A stretch of 64,000 nt of DNA from Nitrobacter sp051912485 (GTDB lineage Bacteria; Pseudomonadota; Alphaproteobacteria; Rhizobiales; Xanthobacteraceae). A program made the translations under genes and the position numbers. Positions 26,095-33,588 of this stretch are shown here, in pieces. Where the stretch lies: the NCBI RefSeq assembly GCF_051912485.1, contig NZ_CP196822.1:1674001-1738000 (forward strand). The letters are read 5' to 3'. The notes under the pieces are model-generated. The model was not told the DNA's origin and did no database searches. It was given only the letters and a program-made list of their open reading frames with translations. Position 1 is the first letter of the stretch. Every line of letters begins with the position of its first letter.

Positions 26095-26604
26095 TCAGAT
26101 GACGCGGCTGTCGTAAGCCCAGTGCAGCAATGCCTGACGCTGACGCGGTCGGCACATTGGGTCGCCCGGCTCGCAATGTTTTGTAACTTGTGAAACGTGG
26201 CGCTTCATCGCCTTCCATCGCCTGATCTGGCGGGCGTCCTCGCCGGGCATTCGGCGGCCCATGTAGTAGCGGCAATACCATTGGAACCACCCGCGCGGAT
26301 CGTCGGAACATATCCAGCCCTTTTTCCGCCAAACCGACAACGGCTGGCTCGCGTCCACGCCGAAATAATTCAGTGCACAATCGCGACCCGAGGGGGAGAG
26401 CTTGGCGCGCCTGAACCAGCTTGCCGGAAACTCGTTCTGGCAGTCGGTGAGGTATTTGCCGCAGAACACGCCGAGTTCGAGCATCTGCTTCGGCGTCAGA
26501 TCGGGCCGGAACGCCGGATCGAAGTCGCACCCAGCCGGCGCGGTCAGTTCATAACGATAGCCGTCCTGCATCGTATCGTTGACGAGGACGGTGCGGCGAC
26601 GCAT
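26095..26604 (-). CDS. Conserved hypothetical protein
   Basis: A 169-residue soluble protein rich in Trp, Tyr and Arg, with FGVDASQPLSVWRKKGWICS and DPRGWFQWYCRYYMGRR as striking segments. Similar proteins are often found in rhizobia and other alphaproteobacteria, but no function is known to me. It has several cysteines (27, 49, 56 and others) that could bind metal or form disulphides. It is transcribed toward the cold-shock gene. The 295 bases between the two hold no supportable gene. Confidence 0.7.
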   Translation of the reverse strand: MRRRTVLVNDTMQDGYRYELTAPAGCDFDPAFRPDLTPKQMLELGVFCGKYLTDCQNEFPASWFRRAKLSPSGRDCALNYFGVDASQPLSVWRKKGWICSDDPRGWFQWYCRYYMGRRMPGEDARQIRRWKAMKRHVSQVTKHCEPGDPMCRPRQRQALLHWAYDSRVI

Positions 26605-26667
26605 GGGACGATCCTTATCGGTCGTTGGCTATATGACGGGCACGTAACAGGGCTCCGGGCATGGCCG

Positions 26668-27144
26668 CTAGTTCAACGCCAGGATGGAGGCGTTGAGCGT
26701 CGAGGCAAAGGCCACCCAGGCGGCATAGGGCGTAAACAGCAATGCGGCCTCGCGGTCCCGCCGCCATGACGTCACGATGAAGGCGAGGATCATGGCGAGA
26801 AGCAGCAGGATCACGACGAGCGCAATACCGACCTGATGAGCCGCAAAGAAAATGGGCGACCAGAGAAAGTTGAATACCAACTGCGACCACCACAACCGCA
26901 TCGGCCAGCCGCCCGCATCTCGTCGCCAGATGCGCCATCCGGCGATGGCGATAAGGACATAAAGCAAGGTCCACACCGGCGCGAACAACCAGTTGGGCGG
27001 ATTGAAGGAAGGCTTGGCGAGCCCGGCATACCATTCGCCGGGCGCCGTCAGGAAGCCAATGGCCAAGCCGCCGCCGACCACAAGGACGAGGAAAGGGATC
27101 AGAGCGAGGCGACGGTCAGCTTTCGGCATCTTGGAATTTTGCAT
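26668..27144 (-). CDS. TspO/MBR-family membrane protein
   Basis: The 158-residue protein has five predicted membrane helices and the Trp-rich signature of the family: WYAGLAKPSFNPPNWLFAPVW, and WWSQLVFNFLWSPIFF. TspO proteins bind tetrapyrroles and regulate stress and photosynthesis genes in alphaproteobacteria. The start may be at 27144 or five codons in (MPKADRRL). Confidence 0.92.
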   Translation of the reverse strand: MQNSKMPKADRRLALIPFLVLVVGGGLAIGFLTAPGEWYAGLAKPSFNPPNWLFAPVWTLLYVLIAIAGWRIWRRDAGGWPMRLWWSQLVFNFLWSPIFFAAHQVGIALVVILLLLAMILAFIVTSWRRDREAALLFTPYAAWVAFASTLNASILALN

Positions 27145-27324
27145 TCAGTTAGTGGTCGAAACTTGATGTCACCGGGCGAGAGAACTCCAAAGACGCCCGC
27201 TGCCTCAATTTCCGCACGCTGATTTCCGCCGTGATTTATCCCCTGTTCGTTCGATTTTGCAGTGTCACTTTAACCAACGCGCAACGTTTTTGCCGAAGGC
27301 TTCCATGACAGGAGGTCATCGAAC

Positions 27325-27555
27325 GTGAGCGACACGCGCGATCCCAAAAGCGGCGGACTGCGCCACTTTTCCACGGCGCCGACGCGCTCGCTCGAGCAAA
27401 GGCCGTCGCGCCTCGCGCATTGGCCGCCGCCGTTCCGCAGCACCGCCGCGAAGCCGAAAATCATCCGGCATAAACCCGATGAGAAGCCGCAGCGGGCAAA
27501 GCTGCGCGGCTGGCGCCTAACGCGGGCGATGTTCTCCGAATTCGAGGAAGAGTAA
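27325..27555 (+). CDS. Small basic hypothetical protein
   Basis: A 76-residue, Arg/Pro-rich protein that starts with GTG at 27325; AGGAGG at 27309-27314 supports this start. It contains KIIRHKPDEKPQRAKLRGW and an acidic end (FSEFEEE). No domain is recognised. Confidence 0.55.
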   Translation: MSDTRDPKSGGLRHFSTAPTRSLEQRPSRLAHWPPPFRSTAAKPKIIRHKPDEKPQRAKLRGWRLTRAMFSEFEEE

Positions 27556-27597
27556 GTCCAGCCGACAACACCGGCCAGCTCGCCCCCTGCCTTGGTT

Positions 27598-28956
27598 TCA
27601 ACCAGTCTTCGGCTTTTTGGCGAGCAGCTTCATCTCGCGGAATCGCTTTGCCCAGCCCTCGCGCACAGTCTGCTGGCCGCGCCCGACCGCAAGCGCGTCG
27701 TCCGGGACATTTTTTGTGACGACCGACCCCGAACCCACATAGGCGCCGGCGCCGATCTTCAGCGGCGCGACCAGCGATGAATTGGAGCCGACGAAAGCGC
27801 CCTCGCCGATTTCGGTGCGATACTTGTTGAAGCCGTCGTAGTTGCAGGTGATGGTGCCCGCGCCGATGTTGGCGTTCGCGCCGATGTGCGCATCTCCGAC
27901 ATAGGTCAGGTGATTGACCTTGGCCCCGGCTTCGAGAACGGCGGCCTTGATCTCGACGAAGTTTCCGACCTTCGCACCCTCGCCTAGCGACGTTCCCGGC
28001 CGCAGCCGCGCGTAGGGACCGACCGACGCGTTCCTGCCGATCGATGCATGAACGAGATGCGAGAATGAGTGGATCACGGCGCCGTCTGCGATGCTCACGC
28101 CGGGTCCGATGACCACATAAGGCTCGATGGTCACGTCTTTGCCGAACGAGGTGTCTGCGGCAAGAAAGACGGTCTCGGGGGCGACCATGGTCACGCCGGC
28201 GTCGAGCGCCGCCTTGCGCAGCCGCGCCTGCATGACCTGTTCGGCCTCGGCCAGTTGAGACTTGGTATTGATGCCGCGCACCTCATCCTCGCTGGTTTCG
28301 ATCACCGTTGCCGTTAGGCCGAGCCCCCGAATGATGGCAACGGCATCGGTGAGATAATATTCTCCCTTGCTGTTGGCGTTGCCTATTTTATCAATGATCT
28401 GAAGCGCCGTCTTGCCGTCGAACGCCATGACGCCGGCGTTGCAGAGCGTGATACGGCGTTCGTCGGCGCTCGCCTCCGCCTGCTCGCGGATCGCTGTCAG
28501 CCCGCCATTGTCCACGATCAGCCGGCCGTAGCCGGTGGGATCAGCGGCGTGAAAGCCGAGGACGACGAGCGACGCGCGGGCCTGCAGCGGCACCCGCATC
28601 CGCGCGAACGTATCGGCCGAGATCAGCGGGGTGTCGCCAAACGCAATCACGAGATCGTCGGCGCCGCGGGCGATGGCCTCGCGTGCCGCGAGCACGGCGT
28701 GCGCAGTCCCGAGACGCTCGCGCTGGACGAGCGTCATCACATCCGGCCGCACCCGCCTCGCTTCATTGGCGACCGCCTCATGGCCCGGACCCACGACGAC
28801 CGCCAGCGATGTTCCCGGACCGCTCGGCGCGGCGGACAACACGTGCGACAGCAGCGTCTGCCCTGCCACTGGATGCAGCACTTTCGGCAGCGAGGAGCGC
28901 ATCCGCGTCCCCTCGCCCGCCGCAAGCACGATGGTCAGACAGCTCCGGCCGGTCAT
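27598..28956 (-). CDS. glmU: Bifunctional GlmU uridylyltransferase/acetyltransferase
   Basis: GlmU makes UDP-N-acetylglucosamine from glucosamine-1-phosphate, the precursor of peptidoglycan and lipopolysaccharide. The 452-residue protein has the pyrophosphorylase signature LAAGEGTRMRSSLPKVLHP at the N-terminus and a C-terminal left-handed beta helix of hexapeptide repeats (e.g. IGANANIGAGTITCNYDG). Length is normal. It is divergent from the SPOR-like gene at 29106. Confidence 0.97.
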   Translation of the reverse strand: MTGRSCLTIVLAAGEGTRMRSSLPKVLHPVAGQTLLSHVLSAAPSGPGTSLAVVVGPGHEAVANEARRVRPDVMTLVQRERLGTAHAVLAAREAIARGADDLVIAFGDTPLISADTFARMRVPLQARASLVVLGFHAADPTGYGRLIVDNGGLTAIREQAEASADERRITLCNAGVMAFDGKTALQIIDKIGNANSKGEYYLTDAVAIIRGLGLTATVIETSEDEVRGINTKSQLAEAEQVMQARLRKAALDAGVTMVAPETVFLAADTSFGKDVTIEPYVVIGPGVSIADGAVIHSFSHLVHASIGRNASVGPYARLRPGTSLGEGAKVGNFVEIKAAVLEAGAKVNHLTYVGDAHIGANANIGAGTITCNYDGFNKYRTEIGEGAFVGSNSSLVAPLKIGAGAYVGSGSVVTKNVPDDALAVGRGQQTVREGWAKRFREMKLLAKKPKTG

Positions 28957-29105
28957 TCAAGCCCTCGTTCTCCGGCGCATCATACGCCGCCGACGTCATA
29001 AAGCGTTTTTGCGCGAAGGGGAAACCGCCGCGGCTCTCTGAGATCGGGCAGATTTCCTGTTAGCATTTGGCGTGATTCGGGGTGCAGGGGTCCGGCGTCA
29101 TCATT

Positions 29106-30545
29106 ATGGCGAAGAATAAGAAAAATTTTGGCGAGAGCGCGCTGGCCGATGAAAGCGGCGGCTGGCTAAGCGGCTTTCTGGCCGACGAGGGCGCGTTCGA
29201 CCGTCGTATCCTCTGGCGGCTTGGGTCCTGGGGAATCGGCTCGATCGCCGCCATGACCCTCGCAATTCTGGCGTACCAGCCCGGGAATGGCTTCCGAAAA
29301 GAAGCCGGGACCGCACTCCGACACGAGCAGGTCGCCACGGCCAATCTGTCAAGGCAATCGCAGCAACTTCAATCGTTGGCAAAGACGAGCGAACATGAAA
29401 TCAGTCGTATCTCCTCCGCCATCAACACATTGAACGACGATCGCGACCGGTTGTTTGCCCGCGTCACCGCACTCGAGCAGGGACTCGATTCCGTCACCGG
29501 CTCCATAAGCCAAAACGTGGAGCAAAACGCTCGGCGGGCTCCCACTCGCACAGAAGCCTCCCTGGACTCGCCGCCGGTTGAAGCGCCACTCCTCCCGCCG
29601 CCCGATTTTGCGCTACGGGCGAAGCGGCACGACCCGCCGATAAAATCCGTTGCGTCAAACAGCCGATCAGCGAACGGTGAGGCCTCCGGAGACATGCATC
29701 CGTCTGCACCGGCTGCTTTTGCCGCAGCGGCTGAAACGACGGCAAGGCCATCCCCCGCAGACCTTTCGTCCGCGCCTGCAATCCCTCCATCCGCAAATCC
29801 GTCATCCGCCCCGGCTTCGCCCGCAACGGCCCGGTCCGCGCCGAAGGCGACGCCGGCCACACCACAGGTCGCATCACGACCTGCGATCGTCGCACAGGAT
29901 CTACCCGCAACGAGACCCGGCGGGCCGGATGAGACAGCGTCCGTTACGCCTAAAACGACGGAACCGAAGGAAGACAGGGAGCCTCACAAGGATAAGGATG
30001 CTGGGCGCAAGGATGCGCAAATCGTCGTCGCATCCATTCCCGCAGCCACCGATCCCCCACAACCACCCTCACCGGTGGCGCACACCGATTTCGGTGTCGA
30101 TCTCGGCAGCGCCAACTCGATCAAGGGTTTGCTGGCGCTGTGGCGGAGCGTTCTGAAATCGGAGCCAAACGAGTTGACCTCGCTGCAGCCGATCATTGTG
30201 GTGAAGGAACGCATAAACGGGATCGGCATGCAGTTGCGTCTCGTCGTCGGACCGCTGGCCGACGCAGCAGCCGCGGCAAGGATTTGTGCTGTTCTGTCCG
30301 AAAGCGGCCGCGTCTGCGAAACTGCCGTGTTCGAAGGCCAGCGCCTCGCCACGAACGAAGACGGCAGAGAGAGAGGTGCCCTCGTCACGGCAAAAAAACC
30401 GAAGGGGGCGCATGCGTCATCACGGCATCGGCATAACGGGACAAACGGGAGATCAGTGCGTGCCGAAGAACCGGCGCCACCACCACCGCCAGCTCCCCCA
30501 CCACCACCAAATCCGTCAACGTCAGGTTCGTTCTTTTCACACTGA
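29106..30545 (+). CDS. Membrane-anchored protein with coiled coil and SPOR-like end
   Basis: A 479-residue protein: cytoplasmic N-terminus (about 1-45), one membrane helix (about 46-63), a coiled coil (about 80-130), a long Pro/Ala/Ser-rich linker, and a C-terminal domain FGVDLGSANSIKGLLALWRS...LRLVVGPLADAAAAARICAVL that looks like a SPOR (peptidoglycan-binding) fold. A proline run ends the protein. Such proteins usually act in cell-envelope maintenance or division; the exact role is unknown. The ATG at 29106 gives MAKNKKNF, preferred over one eight codons upstream. Confidence 0.7.
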   Translation: MAKNKKNFGESALADESGGWLSGFLADEGAFDRRILWRLGSWGIGSIAAMTLAILAYQPGNGFRKEAGTALRHEQVATANLSRQSQQLQSLAKTSEHEISRISSAINTLNDDRDRLFARVTALEQGLDSVTGSISQNVEQNARRAPTRTEASLDSPPVEAPLLPPPDFALRAKRHDPPIKSVASNSRSANGEASGDMHPSAPAAFAAAAETTARPSPADLSSAPAIPPSANPSSAPASPATARSAPKATPATPQVASRPAIVAQDLPATRPGGPDETASVTPKTTEPKEDREPHKDKDAGRKDAQIVVASIPAATDPPQPPSPVAHTDFGVDLGSANSIKGLLALWRSVLKSEPNELTSLQPIIVVKERINGIGMQLRLVVGPLADAAAAARICAVLSESGRVCETAVFEGQRLATNEDGRERGALVTAKKPKGAHASSRHRHNGTNGRSVRAEEPAPPPPPAPPPPPNPSTSGSFFSH

Positions 30546-30611
30546 AACGTCCCCGGCAGCGGGACCCGGTTTCGGGTTGTCGGGCCGACCGATCCGGACC
30601 ATATTGGCGCT

Positions 30612-30992
30612 ATGAAAAAAGATCCGTTCCGGCTCACACCTTACCAGGTGCAATGGCTGCTGATTGTTGGCTTCCTGAGCGTCGGTTACGCACTTTATCT
30701 CCGCTATCTCGCGGTCGAGCTGTCCACGGTCTCGCTGGCATGTGACGGCGGCCTGCAAACCATGCTGTGCGGAAGCCGCAGCGTCGCGACCTACCTGTTT
30801 CGCAACCACGTCTTCGGCATCGCCGCGCTGGTGATCGCAGTGCTGCACCTGATCCGGCCGTCGATCGTACTGTTGACCGCGGGGTTGGCTGCCGCCGGAT
30901 TCGGAATCGTACTCTACAATGTCGGCCTTTCCGGTCTTGCGGTCGGCCTGCTTATCCTGGGGTTTGCGCGGCCCGCGCCCGCCACAGCGTGA
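30612..30992 (+). CDS. Conserved four-helix membrane protein
   Basis: A 126-residue protein with about four membrane helices and two cysteines in LACDGGLQTMLCGSR, which could form a disulphide. Its last 41 bases overlap the end of the convergent glucan gene (stop at 30952). Function unknown; it is regularly found next to the ndv-type glucan genes in relatives as far as I recall. Confidence 0.7.
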   Translation: MKKDPFRLTPYQVQWLLIVGFLSVGYALYLRYLAVELSTVSLACDGGLQTMLCGSRSVATYLFRNHVFGIAALVIAVLHLIRPSIVLLTAGLAAAGFGIVLYNVGLSGLAVGLLILGFARPAPATA

Positions 30993-32577
30993 CGCCGAGC
31001 ATGGCATACACCGCGCAGGTCCAGAGCGACTGCCAGTTTTTCGGACCTTCATTGAACCCGACATAGACGGCCGCGATCACCAGCAGACCGGCAAAAACCT
31101 GTTCCGCAATCGGGCGGTTGCCTGCGAGCGGACGAGTGAGCCACGCCAGCGCCCCGCACGGCACCACCGCCATTGTCAGAGCCGCAAACGGAAAATCGCG
31201 GTAACGCGGATCGAAGACGAAGCCGAGGGCGGTCTCAGCTGCGATCAAGGTGGTCACGAGCAACGTGATCCCCAGCATCACCGACAACACCGAATCGGTG
31301 CGGCCGGGGCGCGGCCCCATCAATTCGACGAACGTCGGCAGCGCGCGTCCGGACATCAGGGCGTTCGCGCCCAACAACGGCGTGATGATTCCGGCTGCCA
31401 GCAGCAGGCCCCAGCGCAACGCATTGCCATATCCGTAACTCTCGTAACACAGCTTGTCTGCGGCTACTCCGAGTAGAATTCCCGCCGACGTCGCCGACAC
31501 CGCAACCGCTATCCAGGACATCGGCCGCGGGGTCCAGGGCCTGCGCCGCAACGTCAGCATGGCAACCGCGAAGACGAGGACGCACAATCCCATACCGGCG
31601 CCCATCTGGATTTTCCAGAGCGGGAAATTGCTGATGGGTTCGCCGGCCGGATATTTCAGCTTCCGCCCGACGGCGTCGATCAAGCCCCAATTGCCGCCGA
31701 CCGTGCCCTCGAGCTGGCGCTTCCAGGGCTGGTCGTAGGCCTCGATCAGATTGACGCGAAATTTCTCCCGCTTCGCCATGTCGAGAATTTCGGACACCAC
31801 ACGCGCCTGATTGGCGCGCGAGGGCAGCGCGCCCTCGCGCATGCGGCCGGCGCTCGGCCATCCTGTTTCACCGATCAGGATTTCCTTGGCGGGAAACGCC
31901 ACGGCGACCTGCTTGCGGATCGCGTCGACATGCGCGGCGGCGTTGCGCGCACGGATCGGAAAATCCTCCCAGTACGGCAGGATGTGGATAGTGACGAAAT
32001 CAACCGCCTCGTACACCTCGCGGTTACGAAGCCAGTATTCCCAGACGTCAGCATAGGTCACCGGCACCGTCACCTGCGACTTCACCAGGCGGATGTTGGC
32101 GGCGAGATCGGCGGCGGTCATTTCCCCGCGCAGCAGAACCTCATTGCCAACAACGAGCGCGATGATGGCGTCGGGGTGTTCCTTCGCAAGACCGACCGCG
32201 ACGTTGATCTGAGCAAGGTTCTTCAGGCGGTTGTTGCCGAGCCAGATACCCTGGATGACCTTGAGACCGACCTTCGCCGCCAGAGCCGGCACCCGATCGA
32301 GGCCATTCTCGATCGAATAGGTCCTGACGCATTTCGAGATCTTGGCCAGCTGGGCAAGATCCTCGGCGATCTGCTCAGGCGGAATTTCGGTCGTCGCAAC
32401 CAGCGGGGTCTGCTCGCCGCGGAACGGAGCATAGGACACGCATTCCAGTTTCGCCGCCGGATCGATCGGCGCTCGCGCAAGGTGGATCGGCGCGCCGAGC
32501 CACCACCACGCCGCCGCGATCAGGCCTAGCGAAACGACGAGAAGCGCCAGTGGCGTACGAAAGGAAATCGGCTCCAT
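30952..32577 (-). CDS. ndvC: NdvC-like GH17 membrane protein of cyclic glucan synthesis
   Basis: The 541-residue protein has an N-terminal membrane anchor (about 8-28), a GH17-like domain (about 45-300) with both catalytic glutamates visible in VVGNEVLLRG and ILIGETGWPSAG, and about seven C-terminal membrane helices. In Bradyrhizobium a protein of this size, NdvC, is needed for the beta-1,6 linkages of periplasmic cyclic beta-(1,3)(1,6)-glucans. It lies divergently from the GH17-GT2 synthase with one small exported-protein gene between them, as in the known ndv cluster. Confidence 0.82.
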   Translation of the reverse strand: MEPISFRTPLALLVVSLGLIAAAWWWLGAPIHLARAPIDPAAKLECVSYAPFRGEQTPLVATTEIPPEQIAEDLAQLAKISKCVRTYSIENGLDRVPALAAKVGLKVIQGIWLGNNRLKNLAQINVAVGLAKEHPDAIIALVVGNEVLLRGEMTAADLAANIRLVKSQVTVPVTYADVWEYWLRNREVYEAVDFVTIHILPYWEDFPIRARNAAAHVDAIRKQVAVAFPAKEILIGETGWPSAGRMREGALPSRANQARVVSEILDMAKREKFRVNLIEAYDQPWKRQLEGTVGGNWGLIDAVGRKLKYPAGEPISNFPLWKIQMGAGMGLCVLVFAVAMLTLRRRPWTPRPMSWIAVAVSATSAGILLGVAADKLCYESYGYGNALRWGLLLAAGIITPLLGANALMSGRALPTFVELMGPRPGRTDSVLSVMLGITLLVTTLIAAETALGFVFDPRYRDFPFAALTMAVVPCGALAWLTRPLAGNRPIAEQVFAGLLVIAAVYVGFNEGPKNWQSLWTCAVYAMLGVTLWRARAAQTPG

Positions 32578-32835
32578 CCTCCACGAAAGAGTCGTCGATT
32601 ACCGGGTCGAGGCGCTTCTGCCAAGAGCAGCGGCCGGACGACCACAACCTTTCAGGCCACCGCTTTACCACGATCGGATTAAACCAACGGCTTGCTGGAC
32701 AAAATCCAAAATCTCCGTCATGGGAACCTGGGACGTGTCCGCCGCATTGGGGACCAATTTGAGCGGCATCTGACACCTGGATACAAGGTGGCGGCTGTCG
32801 TCAGACGGCTGCGGCCAGCAAAGTCGGGGGACTTT

Positions 32836-33405
32836 ATGCGTCGAGTGCTGTTCGGATTCCACAACGCGTTCTTGCGTGGCTTTGCCGTTCCCGGCTTCGC
32901 CTTGCTGTTCGGCATCGGCGGCGCGATCGCGCAGAGCGGCGACCTCCGCGCCCAGGACCAGAACAAGCCGCCCGCGGCCAACTCGACAAACACGGCCGAT
33001 GCCGCCAAGGACAGCCAGCACAAAACCGACGAATTCGTCGAAGCCGCACGCATCATCAACGGCCCGGCAGGAAACCCGGAATGCGTCTGGCTCGGGCGTC
33101 GCGTGGTTGTGTTGATGTGGCGCGATGACCTGGACACGGCCTTTCGTCATCTCGACCTCTATGATCGCTTCGGCTGCCCCGGCGGCCACGTTCAGGCGGC
33201 ATTCCGCTGCCTGGTTCGGTTCGGGCCCATCGACCCGAAGGCCCCCGATGCGCTGAGCGGTCGCGTTCATACCTGCTGGATCAATCCGGACGCACAGCCG
33301 GCTGAGCCTGCCGCCGATGCGTCTTCCCCGCCTGCTGCAGGCGCCGCGCCGACCTCTGCGGCTCCGCCTCCGGCACAGCCAGCTCCCGCTGCGCCGAAAA
33401 AGTAG
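32836..33405 (+). CDS. Small exported protein of the glucan cluster (NdvD candidate)
   Basis: The product (189 residues from ATG 32836, up to 237 from 32692) has a hydrophobic signal segment (FAVPGFALLFGIGGAIAQ), a core with three cysteines (ECVWLG, FGCPGG, FRCLVRFG) plus HTCWINP, and a Pro/Ala-rich tail. Its position between the ndvC-like and ndvB-like genes matches ndvD, the third gene reported for cyclic glucan synthesis in Bradyrhizobium. The identity is inferred mainly from position. Confidence 0.6.
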   Translation: MRRVLFGFHNAFLRGFAVPGFALLFGIGGAIAQSGDLRAQDQNKPPAANSTNTADAAKDSQHKTDEFVEAARIINGPAGNPECVWLGRRVVVLMWRDDLDTAFRHLDLYDRFGCPGGHVQAAFRCLVRFGPIDPKAPDALSGRVHTCWINPDAQPAEPAADASSPPAAGAAPTSAAPPPAQPAPAAPKK

Positions 33406-33588
33406 CTGCCGACGCCGCCGCCAAGAAACCTTTCTCAATTTTCATGGTTGACGCCGTAGGTCGCCCTCAAAACGCCACGGCGTCATACGAGTTGTAAAAT
33501 CACAGGGTAGAGATATCTCTGCCGATGTGTCGGACCTAGGGGACGGGTCCGCGTTCGTGTTGGGCTCGCCCCTTATGGTTTTGTCGCG

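Noticed and set aside
25850..26530. A 226-codon open frame on the minus strand
   Set aside because: It overlaps the better supported gene at 26095-26604 in another frame and its sequence is compositionally like an Arg-rich shadow.
30470..30520. CACCACC-type repeats as a DNA element
   Set aside because: They simply encode the proline run at the end of the SPOR-like protein.
32665..33438. A 257-codon minus-strand frame opposite the small exported glucan-cluster protein
   Set aside because: Arg/Gly-rich antisense shadow; the plus-strand frame has a signal segment, conserved cysteines and the expected genomic position.
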